From assembly GCF_001649575.2 (NCBI RefSeq), contig NC_051434.1:14437370-14501369 (forward strand): a DNA stretch of 64,000 bases. The letters run 5' to 3'. The notes under the pieces were generated by a model. The model searched no databases and was not told the origin of the DNA. It saw only the letters and a program-made list of their open reading frames with translations. The DNA is from Kryptolebias marmoratus. Its lineage: Eukaryota > Chordata > Actinopteri > Cyprinodontiformes > Rivulidae. Position numbers and translations under genes: made by a program. How positions within the stretch are numbered: position 1 is the first letter of the stretch; the number at the start of each line of letters is the position of its first letter. Below, piece by piece: positions 50,121 to 60,815 of the stretch.

Positions 50121-50440
50121 CAATTCAATTCACTTTATTTATATAGCACCAATTCACAACAAGATTAATTTCAGGGCATTGTATAGTGGATGGAAGAAAC
50201 CAGGCTCAGGTTGAGCTGTCATCTGCATCAGCAGTCATGGGTTTGAGTGGACAGGAAAGGGTCACAGACAAACAAAAAATGACTAGTCCAGAGTGATTGG
50301 TCAGTTTGTCCTCCAAAAGTCTAAGCAGCATAACTAAGGGATAGCTTAGGAAACCCAAGCCAACCCTAATGACAGGATTTATCAAAAAGGAAGGTCTTAA
50401 GCCTTGTCTTAAAAGTAGACAGGGTGTGTGTCATCCCACA
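50121..50440 (+). repeat. Dispersed teleost repeat ('caattcaattcactttattt' type)
   Basis: 'ttatttatatagcaccaatt', 'aagaaaccaggctcagg', 'gcagcataactaaggg', 'accctaatgacagg', 'aaaggaaggtcttaagcc' and 'ttaaaagtagacagggtg' follow the order of a very common fish interspersed repeat. A short related start is at 28761. It lies in a candidate intron of the minus-strand gene. Confidence 0.7.
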
Positions 50441-50842
50441 CTATCCCTCTTTGACTAGTATCAGTCTATGGATTTATCATTCTCTGCATAGACTCCTGTT
50501 AACACCTGAACAGAGATGGCTGTATTTGGAGTGGCACCACCACCGAGGCATGGACTAATGATGAGTGACATTGCCTCATGATCAGGAATAAACCTCAGTT
50601 CTGCATTACTTTCCAAATGCCCTAGCCAGACAGTTCAAAATGATTGTTTTTTTAATTCATTATTGTTTTGAAAATGACTGCTTTGTATTTTAGGTTGACC
50701 ATTCTGTTAATTGAGTTTTATCTAAGCAGAGAAATGGCAAAACCTTTTAAATAGGTCTTCCTGAGTTGTAATAGTAAGTGTCCTCTGATCTACATTTAGT
50801 GAGGCTGAAACTGTCTCCAGCAGAACAAATTAGTGAATACAC
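50441..50842. other. Candidate intron, last part
   Basis: No feature beyond short T-runs. Confidence 0.3.
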
Positions 50843-51015
50843 CTTGTATTTTTCAATCTAATTGCCTCATTTGCCATCATCAAAGAGTTAAGAATCTCTT
50901 CCATTATGGCCAAACAGGTGGATGAGCTACACCCATTAATGTCCTCAGTCATCTTCTTTTTTTCAGAGAAGGTTGAAGAATATCCAAGGATTAAAGGCAT
51001 TAACTCCTCTAAGGG
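50843..51015 (-). CDS. Candidate internal or first exon of an unrecognised minus-strand gene
   Basis: 173 bases. An acceptor-like 'tcttccttttacctggcatgaag' precedes 51015, and the donor is 'aaaaatacaag|gtgtat'. The frame is open over 57 codons, phase 0 in and phase 2 out, with ordinary vertebrate codon choice. The peptide includes 'CLAIMEEILNSLMMANEAIR', a likely amphipathic helix. An in-frame ATG at 51021-51019 sits just upstream, so this could instead be a first coding exon. The donor phase fits the next exon, completing an Arg codon across the junction. Confidence 0.28.
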
Positions 51016-51656
51016 CTTCATGCCAGGTAAAAGGAAGACTATTTGCTATCCTCCTTGCAGCACACACAGTACTTAGCATCTACCTATTTTTATGTACCAT
51101 CACATTTTTTTATCTATTGTTATGTTTTTAACAAGTCTTTTCTTCTTCTACTTTTAAACTTTCTTTTTTTTTGCATTTTCCATGAAGTTGTTTCTTGAAT
51201 CCGAGAAATCCTACACAATCGCTGGGAAACAAAGCAAAAATAATCAAAAAGATCTTCACACAGATACTAAAGACAGAGATATTGTGGTGTTTGAAATGAT
51301 TTGGGGTAGGGATAAGGCAAGTGCTTGCAAAGACAAATGTTCTTGTTTTGTTTTTTTTGTTGTTGTTTTGTTTTTAGATACAGGTCTGTGTCATCACCCC
51401 AGGAAACAGACATTTTTTTTTTCTTTTTCTCGTCTCTCCAACCTCTTCCCCTCCTTGTGTCACCACCTAGGAACAGGGATATGTGCAATTATGCAGTCCT
51501 CACAGCTTTCCTCTTTGCAAACTGACAGATGGATCAATGAGGACAATGAGATCACAAGAGCAGAGGGGTTGGGGTTATTGGTTGGCTTAGATATGGATCA
51601 ACTTTAACTTGGCATGTACCAAATAAATGCCAGAGGGGGTATTGGGATGGTGAAAC

Positions 51657-51761
51657 CTTGCAATAAATCAATTTGAGCCCAGCATGCATACTGCAATCAG
51701 TAACGGGTGTGCAAGGTAGGGGGCCGAGTTGGTGAAAGACAATTCGATCAGCTGAGATAAT
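51657..51761 (-). CDS. Candidate upstream exon of an unrecognised minus-strand gene
   Basis: 105 bases, 35 codons, phase 0 at both ends. The acceptor 'gtccttgtttccag' is close to consensus; the donor 'attgcaag|gtttca' is weaker. The peptide holds three Cys. It would join the exon at 50843-51015 over a 641-base intron. No homologue is recognised and no exon further upstream was found, so the 5' end of the gene is unknown. Confidence 0.2.
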
Positions 51762-53310
51762 CTGGAAACAAGGACTTTTTATTTTCTTTTTGCTCTCACA
51801 TGTTACCCAGAGACATGCATGAACCAACACAAATACGTTAGAAAAAAAAAAGAAAAAAACAGCTGGTAAACAGAGCTGTATCAAAACTCCACGTGCAGAT
51901 TGTGTTTCTACCTTGACTGTGTGTGTCTGTCTACATGTGGTACACAGTCAACAGAAACTTAGATTGGACGGTGTTATGTACTGCACAGTCAACACGAATC
52001 CAGATAGGGAAGGAGGGGAAAGCTATTAGAGATACGAGCCTTGGTTTGATGCTGTGCCTATCGCAAAGCTGCTCAGCTAGTCAACCAAAGCCAGCTTTTA
52101 AAGTGGCAAAGATGCCCACAAACATTTTGTTTTTTAGGGGTCCCCACCCAGCCGCTTTTTTAGCGCACAAAGAAGAGTTAAGAACTGTGTTTATGATCAA
52201 ATTGAACAGTTTTTCCTTTTAATTTTTTAGTATTTTAATAAGCAAAATCCAACAATACTGTAGAATCTTTATGCCAAATCATATCAAGATGACATGATAT
52301 GTTTTACAATGTTTTGCAACAATGAATGATATAAACTGATTATTTTGTTTGTTTTACTATTGTCAAGCTCATTGCATCCAACCACACTATCGATTCTTTT
52401 TACCTCACAGATTTCATTAGTGTGCTTATCTGTTATTCTTCAGGTGAAACTCAGTGTTTTTCATATAGAAATTAATTTGTATCCTCATGCAAAACAAAAC
52501 ATTTAACACCTGTCTCTGTCACGTTTAGATTAGTAAGATTGTGCGATAACTGCTACATATTTATCGCCAAGTAGTCATCGGTGGAGAAGATAAACATGAG
52601 TACAGGTATAGACCATTACAATTTTATTTATTGTAAATCCATATTGCTCTTATGAAAATTGCAAAACAGGGCACTGGCCTTGTTGAAAGATACACTCTTT
52701 TAATGCTCTTGTAATTCAGCTCTGATTTGGACTTCACTAAATCCTGAGGGACAGATGCTTCTCCTCAGCAGGTAGATTCAACACAGTGTTCATCACGTTG
52801 TTTCTGACTGAGTCTTTCTGTCTTGTTGCTGCCTGTCAGGTAGTGTAGAATGACTGTATCAGTGTTTTTTTGAGTTACAACACCTGTCTGCTGCAGTTGA
52901 TGAGAGCCATGGGATTAACACACACATGCACACACAGGCACGCACAAACAAGCGTATATATCAAAACAGTGGACTAAAGTCCAATTGTAATAAAAAGGGT
53001 TTATGCTTCATCCCATGTAAATTACTAATAAATGGTTAGTAATAAAGTTATACTGTAAAGGCATAAAAACATTATCAAGCAGTTACATTGTAACAGATAA
53101 AAAGAACAACACAGCCCCATTTCTCACCAAATAGTTACTCTGCTTTAATGTATGAACACTGTGTTATAACTGGTTTATAAAATGCTTTTTTAAGGTTTAA
53201 TGAAATATAAATAAGTCATTTATAAAGGTAGTCTTATTGTAAAGTGGTAGTGTAAAAAGTACGCATATCCCTTCCAAGACATCTTACCGTGTAACTGTGT
53301 TTGTGTTGTA
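51762..53310. other. Unique non-coding sequence
   Basis: A minus-strand patch near 52850-52745 is open in two frames after an acceptor-like 'ctacctgacag', but no usable donor was found. The 99-codon plus frame at 51923-52222 has no motif. Confidence 0.35.
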
Positions 53311-53476
53311 CAGATGTTACAGTGACCCAATGTTAGAACAAATGGCCATGTAAAGATGATGTTGAGCAGGTTCAAGTCACCCAAGACAGATCACACCATA
53401 GAAGGATTTTGGTATTGTGTTTCAGACATTACACAACCTAATGACATCTGCACCTGCCATCGAGACACAGGTATTT
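53311..53476 (+). repeat. Diverged 170-bp repeat pair, copy 2
   Basis: 'cagatgttacagtgaccc', 'aatgttagaacaaatgg', 'caagtcacccaagacaga', 'aatgacatctgcacctg' and 'gagacacaggtattt' match copy 1 at 49938-50110, 3.4 kb away. No terminal inverted repeat or coding content is visible. Confidence 0.75.
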
Positions 53477-56400
53477 GACCCTTTATAACACTTCATATCA
53501 CCCTGCATGGTTTCACTGATGACTCAGATAAGCAGAACTATGGATTCATTCAACATATCAGAGTGGCATGACAAAAAAAGAAAAAAAAAATATGGAAAAC
53601 ACAATATACTACACCATGGTATATTTTTCAACATTACCTAAGCCAAAGTGCAAAAACTGTGTGAATTAAACAAAGTCAATAGCTGATGGATGGTGCTAAT
53701 AAAATGCACATCATTAACTGCTCATCAATAAGTGTTACACACTTTAAAAAAAGAAGGTTTTTGCAGTTGTTGGCCAGGAAGGGTTACAGACCATTCCTTA
53801 ACAGTTTTGAGTTCATCTTTCCACATTGAGAAAGTTTGAAAAAGATTAGGTTAAAAAAAAAAAAAAAAAAAACACTCAAGCAATACCAAGAGGGGATGTC
53901 CCACCAAAAGTTCAGTCCAAGGTCAGCAGACTGCAGTATTCTCAGGATATTCCTGAAACAGTGGAACAATGGTACAAAAAAGAACATTCCAAAGTAAAAA
54001 TAAAATAAAATCAGTAAAACAAGTTTTTCATTAGGTTTGGTCTTGCTTGTTGGTGGCAGGAATTTACAAAAAGAAAAAAAAATAGAAAGAAAGAAAAAAA
54101 ATCTAGCCTTCATATCATTTTTAGTCCTATGTATGTTTTGCAACTTTTTTTTAATCTGACAAGTCTCTTTTCCACTGACAAACTGATGTAATTGTCTTTT
54201 CTGAAACATACTTTTTTATGAGTCCTAACCTACGTTTTGCTGTTTTTGTTTTATTCATCTGCTGTAACAACATAATTCTCTACTTACAGAGATATAAAAA
54301 CTGTTTAATTTGCATAGATAAAAAAAGATCAGTGAAAGGTGTAGCTTGGAGATGTATAAAATGCTTTCACAAAATTTGTTCAAAAACATTTCAGATCCAC
54401 TGAGACAGAATTGTAGGACAATAATCATACTTCTTTGCAAAACAGGATTGTTTTAGATGAAACAGACCCATATTGTTGTGATAGTAAAGCTCACATGGAA
54501 CTTCTTCCACAAAAAAAAAAAAACAACAAAAAAAAAAAAAACCTGTGACAGACCTAGGTATATATACTACCTTTATCTCTCTGTCATGACACACACATGT
54601 CAGACAGTCTATATTTTGAAGTGGGATGAAACCAGTACTGCCTGTATAAAATACAGAAACAGGAACTATTGCAACTATTGCTTGTTTTCATTTCTTTAGC
54701 TAACGTATCATAAAAGCATATCCCTTACCACCTGTACAATAGTACAAAAAGAGCAAATGTATCCCCATTCTTTTAGTGTGCTTTGGGTACACAAATTATA
54801 GTACAAATGAAAGATTTCCGCATCTTTATTTCAGTTGAGTCCAACTCAGCCCAAACACCACCAGCCACAGTCTCATCAAACAGCACTCATCTGTGGAGTT
54901 GAGATGTAAAAAAAAAGCTATTTAGAGGTAGACATCAGCCTTGAGCATGCAGGCGTCTTTGGTTTGAAGTAATAGATGGGCTAAATTCAAGACGAATAAT
55001 AAATTTGTTGCTATCAAAAAATAGTTTTAGACAATAATTACATGTCTGTTTTCATTGAAATGCATCTTTTTATGATGCCAGAATTTGCAGAAGAGCTTGG
55101 GTTAGGTCATACTGGGTTCATTTGGGTTCATTTGTTACTGCTGTTTGGCTACATTCATATTCCTAGAATTCAAAATATGCTCATATTTAGTGAAGAACCA
55201 CTGATTAATATCACAGCATCTGTTGCTACAGACTCAGCACAATAAAATGGACAATAAATGGACAAACCATGGCGGGATAAAAGTCTGCCTGTGCTTTCAC
55301 ATCTAATCTCTTTGGCTCTGTTAAAGTAATCTTAGGTCGGTTTTTAAATCAAATTTTATTTACTTGGCAACACTTATTAATCATTTTCCCTCTTAAGCAA
55401 TCCATAAAACATTTTTATATGATTTAACAAACTCAAAACACATTTGTTACTGCTCAGCTGGGGCTTTAGGGATTTTGTTTTGCACTTGTAAACAACCACA
55501 TGCAGCTACAAATACCAGTGAGAGGCACTAATTGCTGGCACTTTATTAAAAATATGTTGATCTTAGAATAATAGAATTTAGAGAAGGTAGTAGCCAAAAC
55601 AAAAATAAAAAAGATTTAATATATGCCCCAACATCATGTTTTGATTCGTTCCTTAGTTTGTGCTGCATCAAGGCTTCACTCCTGCTGACACTTTGATCTG
55701 TGCTGGCATTTATTGATGTGGCCCAAAGCCCATGTTAAGCCTCTCTCTGAGACAGTGTTGACCAGAAAGGAGGGAGTACGAGCAGGGTGGCAGTGGAGAA
55801 AGATAAGGCCATGTTGCACACCGGTGCTTTGCTTATGATGAAGTGGTCCGGACAATTACGTTAGTGGCACGACAAGAACCCTTGTCCTTCTACCTGTGAT
55901 TCTTTCATCAGTCCACTCACAATCGCACACACACACCCTCCCCATCCCCCACACACAAGTATCGCCATATTACATTGTTAAAAATAAAGTGGAAGGAAGC
56001 AGCTATCAAACCTTATCAGGCCACCATTCGAGGATGTGTACCTTTGTGCATTCCACCTGTTTGTAATGCCTCACATGGTCTGCTGAAAGTAGAAGGAAGA
56101 TTTATGATGTGGTGCCAGTCAGACCCAACACCTGCACACAACATGGCTCTGATGAGAATACCTGTTCACATTTTAATGAAGCCTGAAAAAGGAAATGGAC
56201 TGGCACAGGAGATACGGCTCATGGTCCAAGTGTTGGCTAAATGCTAAGGATTCTGACTTTGATAGAGAACTGCAGGAATGAAGTAAAAACAGAAAGTAGC
56301 AGAAACATATAATTTGTAATAAGTATTCACGAGGTGTTTTGATTCTGTATAATACATTGCAGTAAAATGGACAAAAAAAAAGGAAAAGGAAAACTAACCA

Positions 56401-56566
56401 GCACATTTGTCAATTTAAAGAGACAAAAAAAAAATGTTTAAGCTTTAATTTTATGTTTCCTTACTTGTTCAGACTGATAAGAAGCCATATAATCACACAT
56501 AAGTGTAATTCCTTTGCAGAAGTCTTAAACACGTTTCTTTTTTGTTAAATTTTGCTGTTAAATTAA
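53477..56566. other. Unique AT-rich sequence
   Basis: A 20-base poly(A) at 53853-53872 and an A-rich tract at 54512-54541. A GC-richer patch lies at about 55690-55910. Frames at 53784-54209 (-) and 55975-56247 (+) have no motif. No gene supported. Confidence 0.4.
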
Positions 56567-57195
56567 AGGAATAAATCAGATCTTTTGAAGCAGCGTTCAG
56601 AGGAAAGCTCATGAACAATAATATCCTAACTACTACAGACAGCTTTTTGAACAACCTCACTTTGGAGAAATAGAATTAATTCTGACTAGATTGATGAGCT
56701 AACAGCTAGTCCAAGTGGGGCCAAGACCAAAGTGGATTTCTGATATCTTTAAATAACTTCCATATCAAAAGTTTCACAGCAGTTTATGCAAACACTATTT
56801 TCTTAGCTTTAACACTACCCTAAATTTCACATTACATAGTGATTCTGGTAGAAATATTATAATTTTCTTGCTGGAAGTATTCTGCAATGTACAGAACTCA
56901 CTATAGGTACCTACTGCTGCTGCTGTTGTCCTTGCATATAACCATATAATTCAATGTAAATGGTAAATTGTTCTATCTAAAATAGTTTTTCCATAAAGCA
57001 CTAGGACATTTTTGAGATTGCAGTATTTTTAGCTTGATAGTATTCCACTTTTGTCTTGGCTCCACTCAAACCTGTTAGTACATCAGTCAGGTCAGAATCA
57101 AACTCTGTGTCTTCAAACTGAGGTTGTTTAAAGAGCTATATTTGACAGGTAAGATATCAATTGTTCACACACTTCAAGAAATCTGAATTATCCCT
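56567..57195 (-). mobile_element. Foldback element, intact copy I (629 bp)
   Basis: Both ends abut TTAA (56563-56566 and 57196-57199). The left end 'aggaataaatcagatctttt' pairs with the reverse complement of the right end, 'agggataattcagatttctt'. Pairing continues inward: 'tttgaacaacctcactttgg' against 'tttaaacaacctcagtttga', and 'ggggccaagaccaaagtgga' against 'ggagccaagacaaaagtgga'. Arms are about 200-230 bases with a central asymmetric block. The centre motif ('gcagcagcagtaggt' on the minus strand) is reversed relative to the other copies. No ORF. A transcript would form a long hairpin. Confidence 0.8.
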
Positions 57196-57216
57196 TTAAT
57201 TCATTAGTATATTAAC

Positions 57217-57255
<39 letters not shown>
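57217..57255. repeat. (AAT)n microsatellite
   Basis: About 13 AAT units starting 20 bases after foldback copy I. Confidence 0.95.
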
Positions 57256-58013
57256 TAAAAAAAATCTCTAATTATATCCCGAATTTACCTCATGCATCCT
57301 GCAAATGTAAAAACCAATACAAAACTAAGCACATTACCAGATACCATTAGTATGAATGTTTTTTTCTTTTCACATCTGGTTTGAAAACTTCTCTCAGCTC
57401 ATTAAACGGTTATAAATTGGGATATAATTCTGCCCCCACTGCAGCACGTGCCATTCTTGTTATGAGCTACAGCAAACACAGACATCAGCATCACAGAAGA
57501 CAGCAACGCAATAAAATTGTCCAGATGGATAGTTTGACCTAATATTATCATGTCATGTGGTCCGTATGTTCTTCCCATCATTTCTGTTGGTTTAGTTGTT
57601 TAGCGTCAGAAATACTCCTGAGATTATGGGGGCAGGAGGGAGGAGAAAGAACAAGATGCAGTGGAGTGTTGCTGCCCACAGGGAAGTAGGATTTGACATA
57701 TGTGGAAGCACAGTGCTCCTTTGAGGGGTGGTAGGAGGGAGGAGAGCAGAGAGGAGAGGCTCCCCGGAGCTGTGGGGAGATGGGTGTGATCATTCTGTCA
57801 TAGAATATTACCGTCATAATGCATACACACACACACACATGTGCGTGCACTCGCAAACATGCACACACAATGGTACAAATAGAAAACGGTGAATCTACAA
57901 ACACACAGAGGGCGAAACAGTTAGGTATGATAAACTGTGGCAGCTCTTGTGCATGCAGACATACACTTCTAGATACAACTGCACACTAGCGACAGCAGTC
58001 CCCTTAGGTGGAG

Positions 58014-58057
58014 CCATATAAGGGGCTTCCATTTTCTGCACCAGCACCTGTCACCTG
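58014..58057. promoter_or_regulatory. CArG box with a paired CACCTG E-box
   Basis: 'ccatataagg' at 58014-58023 fits the SRF CArG consensus exactly. Two CACCTG E-boxes follow at 58045-58050 and 58052-58057, one base apart. This arrangement resembles muscle-type control elements. Whether it is used is unknown. Confidence 0.3.
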
Positions 58058-58549
58058 AATCATGCACAAGGAATAAAACAGTCACGTTAAAGTCGGCTCC
58101 CCTCCACCCTCCACATAGGCATTTCAAACCATCCTATTATGATAATTCAGGACCTAGAAACATGCTCAGTCAGTACTTGAAGAGCCACCAATTGCTTTGG
58201 CTATGTCCCCAGAAACTGATTTAAACTGACAAAAGAAACTACCTCCATCAAAGATGTTTTTGAAACTTGAGATGAAATGCTGAGCCTGATAAAAACAGAC
58301 TTGTACACTGAGAGATCAGAATAATGACTGACAGATTGCTGACCCCACTTAGATTTTTTAATGACCCTAAAATGGGACATTTTGGCCACTTGAGGGCAGC
58401 AGGACAAGCTAAAAAGTGAAAGTCAGGAATTTTATTACTTGACATATTGCCTTGAAAAGCTGTTACTGTAGACATATAAGTTGTAACATCAATCAAACTG
58501 GCTTTACAAATAAAATTAAAAGCAAGGGATTTTTATTTATTTATTTTTT

Positions 58550-58670
58550 TTTCATTTCTTGAAGACGTCTGTATTTTCTTGGTTGAGAAGCTTCTTGGGT
58601 GAGAAGCAAAACATCTTCACAAAACAAACAAACAAAAAAATAGTCCAGTTGCTTTTGACCGATTGTATTA
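58550..58670 (+). repeat. Scrap resembling the tail of a Penelope-like element
   Basis: 'cttgaagacgtctgtatttt', 'gagaagcttcttgggtgag', 'gaagcaaaacatcttc' and 'tagtccagttgcttttg' recall the wording found next to many fish Penelope-like elements ('gaagcttcttggatgagaag ... gtccagttgcttt'). No GIY-YIG or reverse-transcriptase sequence is present. Confidence 0.35.
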
Positions 58671-58862
58671 GAAACACCACATACTGGATGGCAGAGAATC
58701 CACACCAACATATCAGACTGGGCTGTTCAGAAGCTTTGTTAACCTTTGTGCATTGGTTAGCTTGCTTGCTATGAGGACTGTCCTAATAAAATGGCCAGTT
58801 TGTAAATATGTTGCAGTTACCAATTTAAATAAATCTTTGCATAAAGTTTGTTTACTTTAAGG

Positions 58863-59076
58863 CAGTGGTCTCCAATCCTGGTCCTCGGGGGCCACTATCC
58901 TGCATGTTTTACTTGTTTCCCTGCTCCAACACATCTGAGTTGAATCAATGGGTGATTAACAGGCTTCTGCAGGACATGAAGAGGTAATTTAACCACTGAA
59001 TCAGGTGTGTTGGAGCAGGGAAACAAGTAACACATGCAGGATAGTGGCCCTCGAGAACCAGAATTTGAGACCCCTG
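58863..59076. mobile_element. hAT-type MITE, 214 bp, with exact 8-bp target duplication
   Basis: The ends are 'cagtggtctccaatcctgg' and, reverse complemented, 'caggggtctcaaattctgg'. The two halves pair almost throughout: 'ccactatcctgcatgttt' against 'ccactatcctgcatgtgt', and 'ttccctgctccaacacatct' against 'ttccctgctccaacacacct'. The element is flanked by identical 'ctttaagg' at 58855-58862 and 59077-59084. An 8-bp duplication with CAG-type termini is the hallmark of hAT transposition. No coding capacity. This is a family I recognise as abundant in teleosts. Confidence 0.92.
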
Positions 59077-59114
59077 CTTTAAGGAATGCAGACTGCCCAG
59101 TGTCTCGAATGCCA

Positions 59115-59400
59115 AACCTTTAAACCAGAATCTTGCATGATCTGTTAGCGCTAAGATTGTGTGTTGGGAATGACTCTCAGCTACTATCGTGCCGCATTTG
59201 TGCTCAACATGCATAGGATTGACTGAGTTACAGCCAATTTTGTGTTGTCTAAGATCAATTAGATGTAGCACCATCTTAAATCATGTTGACTCCAAAAGTT
59301 AATCATGTGTAGATACACACTGAATGATTGCGTTCTAAGAGTTTTATTTAAGTCGGAAAACTGGTCCATGAGATATTTTGCAAACAGACAGACAGGTAAA
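59115..59400 (+). repeat. Dispersed repeat of the 25835 family, most complete copy
   Basis: 'gatctgttagcgctaag', 'gggaatgactctcagctac', 'gactgagttacagcc', 'gttgactccaaaagttaat', 'gtagatacacactgaatgat', 'ccatgagatattttgc' and 'aacagacagacagg' are in the order I know for a common fish repeat, ending in a CAGA tail. Copies in this window are at 25835 and 29030. Confidence 0.65.
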
Positions 59401-59405
59401 CATAA

Positions 59406-59433
59406 ACTCTCTCTCTCTCTTTCACACACACAG
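59406..59433. repeat. (CT)n(CA)n compound microsatellite
   Basis: About seven CT units followed by five CA units, just after the CAGA tail of the repeat at 59115. Confidence 0.85.
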
Positions 59434-60815
59434 GCAAATGCATGATTGCTCACCATTATAAAAGGTGGACAATGAAAGGAGTCAACAGAAACTTTCCACA
59501 TTAAAATCCTTTAAAGAAAATGACCACAAGTTTATGAATTTGCATACATAATTATTAAAGACCACTAAAAAAAACCACAAGTGGACAAAGGGATGAACAA
59601 AGTCTATGTGTTTTGACTTTGAGATTAAGCTACAGGGTGTTTTCAGAAGCACGACTGTGTGCATGAACACACAGCAAGTACATGTTTTATTTTTATACAC
59701 TGATAAATCTTAGTGGGTGAGTTTGAATATCATTATTTTTAGGGCAGTTTTGTTCCAAGGTTCTTAGAGAAGATGCATTTTGGAAGAGACAGGATTGCAG
59801 CACACATCCTTTAAAAAACAAAATCTATGGAGGTTGAGAGGGATTACAGCATTGGAGGGACCCACTCTCTGTTTCTTAAATGTCACAAGAGCAGGGGAAA
59901 AAAAATAAAAAAAATCTTTAACACTACTGTGATGGCACTGGACAAGCACTATTTTCATTCTTGTCACTTTTTTTTTTCTTTTTGTGTACCACACGCTTTC
60001 TTCCATCCTGTCTCCCCATGTGGTCTTCCATCTATCAGTTTTCCGCCCAGAGCAAAATTCCAAGCTGTGATCTCTAAATTTCCATTCCAGGACTGATGAT
60101 CGATCAGTCCCCTCCACGGAAAGATGTTCCACGTTGCATTCTCGGTGCAACGGTCTTTCATCCTCTTTATTCCTTCCCCTGCTATGAGTACCTCCTCATC
60201 ATTTTCCACCTAATAATACCCCCCTCCCCCATCATTTCATCCCTCTTGTCACATCTCTCCCTCAGAATCAGAATCAATTTTACAACCATAAATGATGTAA
60301 ATCTTATAAACGTTTTCTATTTGCCTAAAACATTTTTGAAGGATGCAGTATTTTACTTTTAACAAGAAAAAAGTGTCACTCAAGTGAATAAATCTTTTTT
60401 TCTTTTTTTTAACAGTTGATTTTACATAGCCAGCAAAGCAAGGGGTTCAGGCTGTGACAGGATGCCAGAATGAAGGCTACATCATCAGTATTAGTATTCA
60501 TGATTTAGAGGCATTAAACAAGTCCTTCATGGAGTAAACAGGACTTGCCAGTGGTAAAGCGAAGCCTTGGCCCCTTCTGCTATAAATTGCCTTCCTAAAA
60601 GGACACTTTGATATTCCAAGCTTTATTAGGCTGCCCTGTCTTTTGGCATTGTAAGTGAGAGTAAACTGCCATGGGGAAGTAGATTTAGAGGCTGTGGGTG
60701 AAGGGAGAAAGTTATGAAGATACGAAAGTGGATAGAACACAGATATGGCAGAGTTAAACAACAACAACAACAAACAAAATAAATTGTTAATCAGCTTATA
60801 AAATATGATTTGTAA
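59434..60815. other. Unique sequence; open-frame-rich patch at 59990-60240
   Basis: Between 59990 and 60240 the sequence is open in at least three frames on both strands and has CpG words ('tttccgcccagagc', 'attctcggtgcaacgg'). Openness in many frames argues for composition rather than a gene. An (AAC)n run lies near 60756-60775. Confidence 0.3.

Larger units (their letters stand above)
57196..58862. other. Unique sequence with an (AAT)n tract and regulatory-looking patch
   Basis: It holds (AAT)n at 57217-57255, a GC-richer patch at 57590-57800 with a Pro/Ser-rich minus frame, the CArG/E-box cluster near 58014, and a Penelope-like scrap at 58550-58670. Confidence 0.4.

Noticed and set aside
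51182..51607. Plus-strand 141-codon frame
   Set aside because: Low-complexity Phe runs from T-rich sequence; no splice or domain support.
52745..52850. Exon-like minus-strand patch
   Set aside because: Two frames look equally plausible and no donor in usable phase was found, so it was not added to the candidate gene.
53784..54209. Minus-strand 141-codon frame
   Set aside because: It is rich in Phe and Lys from A/T homopolymers and has no recognisable motif.
57578..57904. Minus-strand 108-codon Pro/Ser-rich frame
   Set aside because: It runs into a CA repeat and has no recognised domain; the GC-rich patch may be non-coding.
59764..60150. Minus-strand 128-codon frame
   Set aside because: The same interval is open in other frames on both strands; no motif and no matched splice sites.
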